A stretch of 64,000 nt of DNA from Saprospiraceae bacterium (GTDB lineage: Bacteria; Bacteroidota; Bacteroidia; Chitinophagales; Saprospiraceae), in the NCBI GenBank assembly GCA_016787525.1, contig JAEUUP010000012.1, forward strand, positions 90,184 through 154,183, given 5' to 3'. Below the pieces are notes generated by a model. That model saw nothing but the letters and a program-made list of their open reading frames with translations. It did not search any database and was not told the origin of the DNA. This document shows, one piece after another, positions 36,196 to 44,691 of the stretch (position 1 is its first letter; each line of letters opens with the position of its first letter). Made by a program: the position numbers and the translations under genes.

Positions 36196-37418
36196 TGGAC
36201 AAGAAACTACTGACTATTTGCCTGTTTTTCTTTCTTTTTTGTGGACTTCATGCACAATCGTATGAGGTTGGTAAAACTTATTTTGGCAAAAATGACTATG
36301 TGCAGTATCGGGCGGGCAATATTCCCATCATCATCACCGCACCACATGGCGGACGGCTCAAACCAGAGGGCATTCCCGACCGAAAATGTGCAGGCTGTGT
36401 CGTCGAGATGGACGCAAACACCAAAGAATTGGCTTGGCAAATTGATTCCGCTTTGCAAATTGAGTTTGGTGGTTTGCCACATATCATTGTCAATGAGCTG
36501 CACCGCTCAAAATTCGATGCCAATCGCGACATAGACGATGCCGCTGATGGCAATGCGGCGGTCGAAATCTCTTTTCACGAGTGGCATCAATTCATTCAAG
36601 CAGCAAAAGACGACATAAAGGCACGATTTGGCAAAGGTTTGTTGATTGATTTGCATGGTCATGGTCATGCGGTGCAACGTCTCGAAATCGGTTACTTGCT
36701 CCAAGACGATGATTGGCGCAAATCCGATAAGACTTTGGACACCCCTCAGTATTTTAAGCGGACAGGCATCAAAAATTTGATTCTACACAACGTGGACAGC
36801 TTATCTGGCTCTGAAATGTTGCGGGGGGCTTTTGCTTTAGGGACTTTACTCGCCGTTAATGGCTATCCTGCTGTGCCTTCGGTGCAAGACCCCGCGCCAC
36901 AAAAGGAAGAAACCTACTTCGATGGTGGCTACAACACCCAAAGACACGGCAGTCGGGACAGTACCACGATTGATGCCATCCAAATTGAGTGCAATAATAA
37001 AGGTGTGCGCAATTCTTATGTCCTACGCCGTGCTTTTGCCACCAAACTTGCCCTTGTTTTAAAGACGTATTTGAAAAAACACTACTTCCCAACGATGACA
37101 CCTGTTTCATTGGCGGCTTTTACGGTCAAACCCATTGACTCCACGCAAGCCAAAGGCAATCGTTTGACATGGAAAACATACAGTGAAGTCCGTATGTCGG
37201 GTTTTGACATCCAACGCAGCACCGACGGCAAGGTGTTTTCAAAATGGAAGACCGTCGAATCCAAAGCCCTCGGCGGCAACAGCAACACACCCCTCGAATA
37301 CACGATTGACGACGAGACCCCCCTCAGTAAAACCACGATTTATAGACTGAAATTAAAAGAAATATCAGGCAAATTCATCTTTTCACCCATGGTGACGGTC
37401 GAAAGTCCAACTAAATAG
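36195..37418 (+). CDS. N-formylglutamate-amidohydrolase-like enzyme lacking its sorting domain
   Basis: 407 aa. Signal peptide (ends GLHAQ), catalytic domain (about 23-300) with APHGG, DANTKELA, LHRSKFDANRD and LIDLHGHGH, then the linker found in the 29789 paralogue (VSLAAFTVK... DDETPLSKTTIYRLK). It ends VESPTK, just where the paralogue enters its sorting domain at VYPNPTKGK, so the cell-surface sorting part appears to be lost. A tandem repeat array begins about 60 bp later. Motifs at 36741 (TPQY) and 37317 (TPLS). Either a truncated gene or a genuinely periplasmic form. Confidence 0.8.
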   Translation: MDKKLLTICLFFFLFCGLHAQSYEVGKTYFGKNDYVQYRAGNIPIIITAPHGGRLKPEGIPDRKCAGCVVEMDANTKELAWQIDSALQIEFGGLPHIIVNELHRSKFDANRDIDDAADGNAAVEISFHEWHQFIQAAKDDIKARFGKGLLIDLHGHGHAVQRLEIGYLLQDDDWRKSDKTLDTPQYFKRTGIKNLILHNVDSLSGSEMLRGAFALGTLLAVNGYPAVPSVQDPAPQKEETYFDGGYNTQRHGSRDSTTIDAIQIECNNKGVRNSYVLRRAFATKLALVLKTYLKKHYFPTMTPVSLAAFTVKPIDSTQAKGNRLTWKTYSEVRMSGFDIQRSTDGKVFSKWKTVESKALGGNSNTPLEYTIDDETPLSKTTIYRLKLKEISGKFIFSPMVTVESPTK

Positions 37419-37485
37419 GAAAGCATCATCCATTTTTTCGACCTCGTTAGAGGTCGCACGGTTCAATCTCCGAATGCATGTTAAA

Positions 37486-37920
37486 GAAACTTGCAAAAGT
37501 CAGAGGTCATTCAGAAAAGTATCGAGAGAAACTTGCAAGGTTCAGAGGTAATTCAGAAAAGTATCGAGAGAACTTTGCAAAGTTCGGAGGTATTTTTCCA
37601 AAGTATCGAGAGAAACTTGCAAAAGTCGGAGGTAATTCAGAAAAGTATCGAGAGAAAGTTGCAAAGTTCGGAGGTCATTCAGAAAAGTATTGAGAGAAAG
37701 TTGCAAGGTTCAGAGGTCATTCAGAAAAGTATTGAGAGAAAGTTGCAAAGTTCAGAGGTATTTTTCCAAAGTATCGAGAGAAAGTTGCAAAAGTCGGAGG
37801 TCATTTCAGAAAAGTATTGAGAGAAAGTTGCAAGGTTCAGAGGTCTTTTTCCAAAGTATCGAAAGAAAGTTGCAAAAGTCAGAGGTCTTTTTCCAAAGTA
37901 TTGAAAGAAAATTACAAGGC
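37486..37920. repeat. 42-bp tandem repeat array
   Basis: Units begin at 37486, 37528, 37570, 37612, 37654, 37696, 37738, 37780, 37823, 37865 and 37907. One extra base at about 37804 shifts the register by one. Point differences between units show it is ageing rather than newly copied. There are no unique spacers, so it is not a CRISPR array. Confidence 0.9.
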
Positions 37921-37941
37921 TCAATATGATTTCAAATTGCC

Positions 37942-38136
37942 GATGTTCGTAAAACCCGTAGGGTTGACATTTTGGTAGAAAATAGCAATAAATACGATTA
38001 TTGAATGCCGTAGGCAGGGTATTATAAAGGATTTAATCACTCGTTTTCTTTACAAAATGCCATGCCTACGGCATTGAAAACAAACAAGGGGCTTTATTGC
38101 TACCAAAATGCCAACCCTACGGGTTTAAAGAACATC
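37942..38136. repeat. Palindromic element, copy 1
   Basis: Outer arms AAACCCGTAGGGTTGACATT (37952 onward) and their complement ending at 38126 pair with one mismatch; inner arms GAATGCCGTAGGCA and TGCCTACGGCATTG pair too. Same element at 38257 and 38572. Confidence 0.85.
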
Positions 38137-38256
38137 AGCAACTTGAAACCATAGTTGAGCTTTCAGAAAAGTATCAAGAGAAAATTGCAAGGTTCAGAGG
38201 TCTTTTTCCAAAGTATCAAGAGAAAGTTGCAAGGCTCAATATGATTTCAAATTGTC

Positions 38257-38451
38257 GATGTTCGTAAAACCCGTAGGGTTGACATTTTGGTAGAAAATAG
38301 CAATAAATACGATTATTGAATGCCGTAGGCATAGCATTATAAAGGATTTAATCACTCATTTTCTTTATAAAATGTCATGCCTACGGCATTGAAAACAAAC
38401 AAGGGGCTTTATTGCTACCAAAATGCCAACCCTACGGGTTTTACGAACATC
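38257..38451. repeat. Palindromic element, copy 2 (most complete)
   Basis: Here the outer arms extend further (GATGTTCGTAAAACCCGTAG against its exact complement ending at 38451), giving the longest symmetric form, about 195 bp. Confidence 0.85.
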
Positions 38452-38571
38452 AGCAACTTGAAACCGTAGTTGAGCTTTCAGAAAAGTATTGAGAGAAAAT
38501 TGCAAAGGTCAGAGGTATTTTTCCAAAGTATCAAGAGAAAATTACAAGGCTCAATTATGGTTCAAATTGCC

Positions 38572-38766
38572 GATGTTCGTAAAACCCGTAGGGTTGACAT
38601 TTTGGTAGAAAATAGCAATAAATACGATTATTGAATGCCGTAGGCATAGCATTATAAAGGATTTAATCACTCATTTTCTTTATAAAATGCCATGCCTACG
38701 GCATTGAAAACAAACAAGGGGCTTTATTGCTACCAAAATGCCAACCCTACGGGTTTAAAGAACATC
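38572..38766. repeat. Palindromic element, copy 3
   Basis: Core 38582-38756 is near-identical to copies 1 and 2; the outermost bases on the right differ (GGGTTTAAAG), as in copy 1. Confidence 0.85.
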
Positions 38767-38890
38767 AGCAACTTGAAACCGTAGTTGAGCTTTCAGAAAA
38801 GTATCGAGAGAAACTTGCAAGGTTCAGAAGTCATCATCTATAGTAAAGGTTTTCAAAAATGAATTTAATCCATTTTAAATAAAAATAAGT

Positions 38891-41770
38891 ATGAAAAAAA
38901 TCAAACAACTCGCTTTCCTTTTAGTTCTTATCGCCTTATCTACGACAGCGATACAGGCACAAAAAACAATCATGGGGACAGTCTCTGACCTCGACACCAA
39001 AGAAGCACTTGTTGGGGCTTCCGTTTTAGTCAAAGGCACAACAAAAGGCGCATTGACCAATGAAAATGGTCAATTTACCCTCGAAGTACCCAAAGAAGCG
39101 ACCGTTCTAGTGGTCTCTTATGTCGGTTATGAAAGCAAAGAGGTGGCAATGAGCGAAAGTTCTTTCGATATTCAGCTCTCTTCGGGGGCGGCTTTAGAAA
39201 ACATCGTGGTGATTGGCTCGCGCAATGCCACCCGCACGAAAATCGAAACCGCTGTTCCTGTGGATGTCATCGCCATATCGCAAGTTGCGGACGAAAGTGG
39301 GCAAGTGGATTTGAATCAATTGCTCAACTATGTCGCCCCTTCGTTTCAGTCGTCGCGACAAACGATTTCAGACGGCAGCGACCACGTTGACCCAGCCCAA
39401 TTGCGGGGTTTGGGCCCCGACCAAGTCTTAGTATTGGTCAATGGCAAACGCCGACACCAATCGGCTTTGGTCAATGTCAATGGCACAATCAACAGAGGCA
39501 CAGTCGGCACGGACTTGAATGCCATACCTGCCCAAGCCATCGAACGTATTGAAATCCTGCGCGACGGTGCCGCAGCACAATATGGCTCTGATGCCATCAC
39601 AGGTGTCATCAATATTGTCTTGAAAAAGAAAGAAGGTTTGACAGCTCGTGTCGCTTATGGCTCATATATCACAGAATATCCGAAACATTATGCTTGGAAT
39701 TTGCTCAATCCAACCCAAAAGAAAGAAGAATTGACCCCTGTTGTGGACGGTGGCAACACAGCTGTTTCACTTAACTATGGTCTTAAAATAGGGCAACACG
39801 GCTTTTTTAATATAACAGCCGATTACAATCTTCGGGAAGCCACGAACAGAACAGGTTTATTCACGGGACAAGTCTGGCCTTTGGTCGGAGGTAAGAACAT
39901 GAGCGACTCCATCAACACCGCAAAGGGCTTAACCCGCGATGATTTCTCGATGCGAGTCGGCAACTCAAAGGTCGGAAGCGCAGGCATCGTCTATAATTTC
40001 AGCATACCCCTCAGTAAAAGGTGGGAACTGTACTCATTTGGCGGTTACAACAACAAAAAAGGCGAATCAGGCGGCATCTTCCGCTACCCAACGACCATTT
40101 CAAGTGCCAGTACACAGACCTTATGGACAAAAGCAGGCGGCGGACGCGAAAAAGTGTTCGCTTTGTACCCCAATGGCTTTCTGCCTTTGATTAATTCCGA
40201 CGTTTCGGATATATCGGCGATCATCGGTGCGCGAGGAAAGATAGGCACTTGGGACATGGACATCAGTCAAAACTTTGGTCAAAGCGAATTTTTGTACAAA
40301 GTCTCCAATTCTGTCAACTACACGCAAGCCGTTGATACCACTTACACAGGTGCTTTGCAAACACAGTTCAATGCAGGCGGTTCTCAGTTCAGACAATTGA
40401 CTTCAAACGTGGACTTTGCTAAAAATCACCCCGTCTTAGAGGGCTTAAACACCGCATTCGGCGCAGAATACCGCGAAGATGCCTTTTCGATGATTGCAGG
40501 AGAAGAAGCTTCGTACAAAAATTACAACACCAAGTCGAATGTCGCATCGGGTGCGCAAGTATTCCCAGGTTTTTTGAAAAGCAATGAAGGCACATTCAAG
40601 CGTCACAGCGTCGCTTTGTACACCGATAACGAATTGGACATCACAAAAAAGTGGTTGGTCTCCGCTGCTTTGCGCTTTGAGAACTATTCGGACTTTGGTT
40701 CGACCTTCAACTATAAGTTTTCATCACGTTATAAGATAACCGACAACTTGACCGTGCGTGGTTCTACCTCAACAGGCTTTCGTGCGCCTTCGCAACAGCA
40801 AAAATACTATGCTAAAACGAATACTCTTTTCACAACAGCGGGCATCATCGAGAGTGGCACGTTCACCAATGACTCAAAAGTGGCTGAAATACTCGGTATT
40901 CCGAAACTCAAGCAAGAAACCTCTTTGTCTTACACAGCAGGTTTCACCGCCCGCGTCAAAGAATTTGAATTAACTGTTGATGCCTACCAAATTGACATCA
41001 AAGACCGCATCATTTTGACCAATAACTTCACAGCAAACGGCGATGCCGCCTTAACAGCTCAGCTTGCCGCCGCAGGTGCGACCACAGCCAACGTATTTAC
41101 CAATGCTATTGACACTCGGAGCAGAGGTTTGGAGTCTGTTTTGTCCTATGAACACAAATTTGCCAAAAGACATACGCTCAAATTCGTCGTCGCAGGGACA
41201 TTGATTCGCAATCATGTCCGCGATAGCTCAGAAGTCATCGAAGGTAACACCTCCGACAAGCCTTTTATCAAAGCCACGGAAACACTTATCCGCACCAATC
41301 AAGCCAGTACAAGCTATTACAACCGCGAAGACGAAAGCCGTATGGAAGTGGCTTCACCACTTGGCAAAGTGAGCATGACTGCCAACTATCGTTACAAGAA
41401 CCTTTCGGTGATGTTGCGCGGTGTTTACTTTGGTAAAGCCACATTGCTCGACCCCAATGTCACATCCACGAACCCTGCCGACTCACTTAAAAACTCCGCA
41501 GGTTGGCCTGTCAATCTCTTTACGGGCAAACGCGAAAGTTTAGACCAAGAATTCAGTGGAAAGTGGGTATTTGACATGACCGTCGGCTATCAAATAACCA
41601 AACAGCTGAACTTTATGGTCGGTGCAAACAACTTATTCGATACTTATCAAGATGCACATACACATTATGGCAATACGTCTTTGGGTCGCTATATCTATAC
41701 GCGTCGTGTCAATCAAATGGGTGTCAATGGTCGCTATTTATTCGGGCGATTCATCTTCAAACTGAAATGA
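38891..41770 (+). CDS. TonB-dependent outer-membrane receptor
   Basis: 959 aa. Signal peptide 1-23 (ends IQAQ), carboxypeptidase-regulatory-like domain (about 26-100, VSDLDTKEALVGASVLVKG), plug domain (about 115-240, QLRGLGPDQVLVLVNGKRRH and RIEILRDGAAAQYGSDAITG), and beta-barrel to the C terminus with an aromatic end. No SusD partner is adjacent, so it is a stand-alone receptor; ligands of this class are metal chelates, cobalamin or small glycans. One dispersed motif at 40006 (IPLSKRWE). GC content is visibly higher than in the first 30 kb. Upstream lies the repeat block, so its promoter must be in or beyond the last repeats. Confidence 0.93.
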   Translation: MKKIKQLAFLLVLIALSTTAIQAQKTIMGTVSDLDTKEALVGASVLVKGTTKGALTNENGQFTLEVPKEATVLVVSYVGYESKEVAMSESSFDIQLSSGAALENIVVIGSRNATRTKIETAVPVDVIAISQVADESGQVDLNQLLNYVAPSFQSSRQTISDGSDHVDPAQLRGLGPDQVLVLVNGKRRHQSALVNVNGTINRGTVGTDLNAIPAQAIERIEILRDGAAAQYGSDAITGVINIVLKKKEGLTARVAYGSYITEYPKHYAWNLLNPTQKKEELTPVVDGGNTAVSLNYGLKIGQHGFFNITADYNLREATNRTGLFTGQVWPLVGGKNMSDSINTAKGLTRDDFSMRVGNSKVGSAGIVYNFSIPLSKRWELYSFGGYNNKKGESGGIFRYPTTISSASTQTLWTKAGGGREKVFALYPNGFLPLINSDVSDISAIIGARGKIGTWDMDISQNFGQSEFLYKVSNSVNYTQAVDTTYTGALQTQFNAGGSQFRQLTSNVDFAKNHPVLEGLNTAFGAEYREDAFSMIAGEEASYKNYNTKSNVASGAQVFPGFLKSNEGTFKRHSVALYTDNELDITKKWLVSAALRFENYSDFGSTFNYKFSSRYKITDNLTVRGSTSTGFRAPSQQQKYYAKTNTLFTTAGIIESGTFTNDSKVAEILGIPKLKQETSLSYTAGFTARVKEFELTVDAYQIDIKDRIILTNNFTANGDAALTAQLAAAGATTANVFTNAIDTRSRGLESVLSYEHKFAKRHTLKFVVAGTLIRNHVRDSSEVIEGNTSDKPFIKATETLIRTNQASTSYYNREDESRMEVASPLGKVSMTANYRYKNLSVMLRGVYFGKATLLDPNVTSTNPADSLKNSAGWPVNLFTGKRESLDQEFSGKWVFDMTVGYQITKQLNFMVGANNLFDTYQDAHTHYGNTSLGRYIYTRRVNQMGVNGRYLFGRFIFKLK

Positions 41771-41771
41771 C

Positions 41772-41783
41772 ACCCCCTCAGTA
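41772..41783 (-). repeat. Dispersed motif, intergenic copy (ACCCCCTCAGTA)
   Basis: Perfect copy 1 bp after the receptor stop codon. Confidence 0.85.
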
Positions 41784-41847
41784 TCAAACGTTGGCAAAGC
41801 ACCCAGTTTTGCCAACGGCTTATTTTTCATCAATTTAAACTTTAAAA

Positions 41848-44283
41848 ATGATGTTTAAAACAAAGTTTTCCATATTCAAAGCCTTCTTTACTCTATTCGT
41901 CTGCTTTTTAACATGGGGCAATAAAACCAACGCACAAGTTAATTTCAATACGATTGATGTTGCCGTTACACAAAACTTTGACGGCATGGGCGGCGCACCT
42001 TTTGAATTGACTAATAACACATCCTTAGCGGGTGTATATGCTTTCAGAACGATTGGCAACGCCACACCTAATATTTTTACAAACTCAGCAGGTGGTGTTA
42101 ATTCAGGCAATCTTTACAATTTCGGTACAGCTTCAACAGCTACAGACCGTGCCATGGGCGGTATTCAATCAAGTGTAACAGGCGTGATTAATTATGGTGT
42201 TCGTTACAAAAACAACACGACAATGACCATTACAGCCTTACTCGTCACTTATACAGGCGAAGAATGGCGAACAGGCACAGGCAATGTCGTCAATACCTTG
42301 GCTTTTGATTATCGTCAAGCCCCCTCAGTAACAGACTTAACATCGGGCATTTACAACAGTTTCTCCGCTTTAAGTTTCGATTCGCCGATTATTTCCGCAA
42401 CAGGCGGCGCATTAGACGGTAATCTTGCCGCCAATCGCGTCACATTGACAGCAACGATTCCAGTCAATATTCCACCGGGCGAAGAAATCATGTTGCGCTG
42501 GACAGATATTGACGATTCACTCTTAGATTGCGCCTTAGCGATTGATGACTTGTCGGTAACACCCAAAGTTGGGAAACAATTTTACTACGACGGCACAGGG
42601 TCTTTGACAAACTTAACCAATTGGGGCGCAAACCCCGATGGCACAGGCGCAAACCCGCCCGACTTTGTCAGCGATGGACAGATTTTTGAAATTCGCAACA
42701 CGACAAGCGTTACAATTGATGCAACTTGGACAGTTTCTGGTGCAGGATCGAAAGTAATCTTAGGTAATGCGACAACCCCTTCTGCGCCTATCACTTTGAC
42801 ATTGAATGCAAATACAGCTATCGCCGTTCCGAATGTCAGTTTTGATGTCTCACAACCAGCGAGTGGCAACCACAAAGTCATTTACAAGAACTCAGGTGCT
42901 ATCTCTTTTGGTACAATTAAAGACCCCAACCTCGAATTAGAATTTGATGGCGCAACCATCACGACTACCACAACAAAAACCTATGGCAATGTGCGATTGA
43001 TGAACAATGCCACGATAGATATGATTTCAGCCAGCCCAACCATTAAAAACTTAACCATTGATGCAGGTTCAACACTGACAGGTGGCACAGCAACGAGCCG
43101 TTTTATAACGATTCCAGCAGGAGGTAGTGTGGTCATCAACGGAACATTCAAAACAGCCAAAGCTGTTGGCTTTGTATCCTCCAATGTTGGTACGTCGGCA
43201 ACGACTTTTGGTGCAATACAATTCATTGGTGCAGAAAATTTGACGCTTGGTACAAACTCCATCATCGAATTTAGTAGAGGTTCAACAGGTAATATTGGTA
43301 CACAAACGGTAGATGCCAGAAGTGATTACAAGAACTTGACTCTGTCCAATAGTGCCGGTAACTTGGTCAGTAATAAAGTTACTGCAGGGGCTATTAATGT
43401 TTCTGGAGTATTGACAATTAACACTTTAGGAGCAGATACTTTAAAAGGCAATGTGACCACAGGCACATTGACTATGACATCGGGTAAAGTCTTTTTAGGC
43501 ATTAATAATATCACCGCGGCAAATATCGCAGGCGGCTCACCAACAGCTTATGTTGTAACAGACAGTACAGGCAATCTAACACGAACAAATTTCACGGCGA
43601 CCACCCTGTTTCCTATCGGAACAACGACTTATTATACGCCTGCGACAGTGACTAACGCTGCAACCGCACGCAGTTTTTCAGCTAAAGTGACCCCCTCAGT
43701 ATTGAACCCAACTGATGCAACAAAGATTGTCAATTTGCAATGGGATATTACACCTTCGGTTTCAACAGGTAACAATGCAGCATTGGTTTTACAATGGCAC
43801 AAAGCAGCACAAGCAACGGCATTCAGCCCTACTGCACCCGTACACATCAATCATTATAATTCGACGACAGCTAAGTGGGATTATTCATCGGTAGCTACAG
43901 TAACTGCGCCCAACGATACGACATATACAGCAACAGCAAGTGGATTCACTAATTTTTCACCTTTTGCAGTTAGCAATGTCAGAGCTTTAGCAACAGGTAT
44001 TTTTGATGTAAATACTGAGGGGGTCATAGTTGGAGATGTCTTTCCAAATCCCGCTATCGGCAATAAAATATGGCTACCCATCGCTACAGAACAAGCAGTT
44101 GATGTTTATTATGCTCTGTTTGATGTCACTGGACAATTACTTGTAGAGAAAAAACTACCAGCCTCGCAAGGAAAACGTGTAATTGAATTGGATTTTGAGC
44201 CATTCATCAACCATTTGGTTTTTATTCAAGTCAAAATAGGTAGTAGTGTTTACACACGACGTTTTATCTCGATAAAAAAATAG
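41848..44283 (+). CDS. Large secreted beta-repeat protein with sorting domain
   Basis: 811 aa; ATG 41851 is an alternative start. Signal peptide ends TNAQ (about 30). The first 230 residues form a beta-sandwich-like region (FNTIDVAVTQNFDGMGG) found in Bacteroidota surface proteins, then repeats, then the domain shared with the 32313 protein (YVVTDSTGNLTR to NLQWDITPS), then a type-A sorting domain (GDVFPNPAIGNK to end). Motifs at 42319 (APSV), 43690 (TPSV) and 44013 (NTEGV). At 43690 the paralogue reads VKVGNVVTNP where this one reads AKVTPSVLNP: replacement, same length. Function likely structural or adhesive. Confidence 0.8.
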   Translation: MMFKTKFSIFKAFFTLFVCFLTWGNKTNAQVNFNTIDVAVTQNFDGMGGAPFELTNNTSLAGVYAFRTIGNATPNIFTNSAGGVNSGNLYNFGTASTATDRAMGGIQSSVTGVINYGVRYKNNTTMTITALLVTYTGEEWRTGTGNVVNTLAFDYRQAPSVTDLTSGIYNSFSALSFDSPIISATGGALDGNLAANRVTLTATIPVNIPPGEEIMLRWTDIDDSLLDCALAIDDLSVTPKVGKQFYYDGTGSLTNLTNWGANPDGTGANPPDFVSDGQIFEIRNTTSVTIDATWTVSGAGSKVILGNATTPSAPITLTLNANTAIAVPNVSFDVSQPASGNHKVIYKNSGAISFGTIKDPNLELEFDGATITTTTTKTYGNVRLMNNATIDMISASPTIKNLTIDAGSTLTGGTATSRFITIPAGGSVVINGTFKTAKAVGFVSSNVGTSATTFGAIQFIGAENLTLGTNSIIEFSRGSTGNIGTQTVDARSDYKNLTLSNSAGNLVSNKVTAGAINVSGVLTINTLGADTLKGNVTTGTLTMTSGKVFLGINNITAANIAGGSPTAYVVTDSTGNLTRTNFTATTLFPIGTTTYYTPATVTNAATARSFSAKVTPSVLNPTDATKIVNLQWDITPSVSTGNNAALVLQWHKAAQATAFSPTAPVHINHYNSTTAKWDYSSVATVTAPNDTTYTATASGFTNFSPFAVSNVRALATGIFDVNTEGVIVGDVFPNPAIGNKIWLPIATEQAVDVYYALFDVTGQLLVEKKLPASQGKRVIELDFEPFINHLVFIQVKIGSSVYTRRFISIKK

Positions 44284-44308
44284 GTGGTTTATGCTAGCAC
44301 CTAAGTTT

Positions 44309-44562
44309 TAAACACACGTTTCGCTTAAAATTTTTGTTCTAAAAACGGTGTTGATTCTACGAATCAATGTGCTTATTTCGTCCTATTCTGTTACAAATAT
44401 GCTGTCGCTAACGCGACATTAAGTGAATCTGACTCTTTGTCGCATTAGCGACAACATATTTATAACACAACGAAGGAGTTATTTACCCTTGATTCGTAGA
44501 ATCAACACCACTTTTGCAACTCTTTTTTGGGATAACAAAATTTTAAGCGAAACGTGTGTTTT
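44309..44562. repeat. Large nested palindrome, about 254 bp
   Basis: Three concentric inverted pairs: AAACACACGTTTCGCTTAAAA at the left against its complement ending near 44562; GGTGTTGATTCTACGAATCAA against its complement; and a central pair around TGTCGCTAACGCGACA. The architecture resembles the palindromes at 38 kb, but the sequence is different. It contains no open frame of note. Confidence 0.8.
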
Positions 44563-44633
44563 GAATGATGCCTGTCAACCTATTTTAGGGCGATTCAAGT
44601 CTTGTATTAATCCTCTTTATGTTAAATAGTAGA

Positions 44634-44644
44634 TACTGAGGGGT
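44634..44644 (+). repeat. Dispersed motif, intergenic copy (TACTGAGGGGT)
   Basis: 4-G copy 8 bp before the terminator hairpin at 44652. Confidence 0.85.
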
Positions 44645-44651
44645 GTATCAC

Positions 44652-44677
44652 CCTAAAAAAGGTCAACCTTTTTTAGG
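44652..44677. terminator. Bidirectional terminator
   Basis: Perfect 11-bp stem CCTAAAAAAGG / CCTTTTTTAGG with loop TCAA, between convergent genes ending at 44283 and 44692. A and T tracts are within the stem. Confidence 0.75.
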
Positions 44678-44691
44678 ACAAAACGACCTAT

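Larger units (their letters stand above)
37419..38890. repeat. Nested repeat block: 42-bp tandem array plus three 315-bp palindrome-bearing units
   Basis: No gene is supported here. From 37486 to about 37920 a 42-bp unit (GAAACTTGCAAAAGTCAGAG at its start) repeats about ten times in two inner versions (CATTCAGAAAAGTAT or TTTTTCCAAAGTAT). Then a 315-bp unit starts at 37915, 38230 and 38545; each holds a large palindrome and two degenerate 42-bp units. The period is exact between all three starts. Short open frames through the array are by-products of a unit length divisible by three. Confidence 0.9.

Noticed and set aside
37486..37920. CRISPR array
   Set aside because: Units are contiguous and diverge gradually; there are no unique spacers and no cas genes.
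37478..37929. Open frames of 70-110 codons through the 42-bp array
   Set aside because: They arise because the unit is 42 bp; several frames are open at once, a one-base shift breaks the register, there is no domain, and no start context or neighbouring gene supports them.
42585..43850. Several minus-strand frames of 60-100 codons opposite the secreted protein at 41848
   Set aside because: Low-complexity antisense of Thr/Asn-rich beta repeats; the plus-strand gene has a signal peptide and sorting domain.
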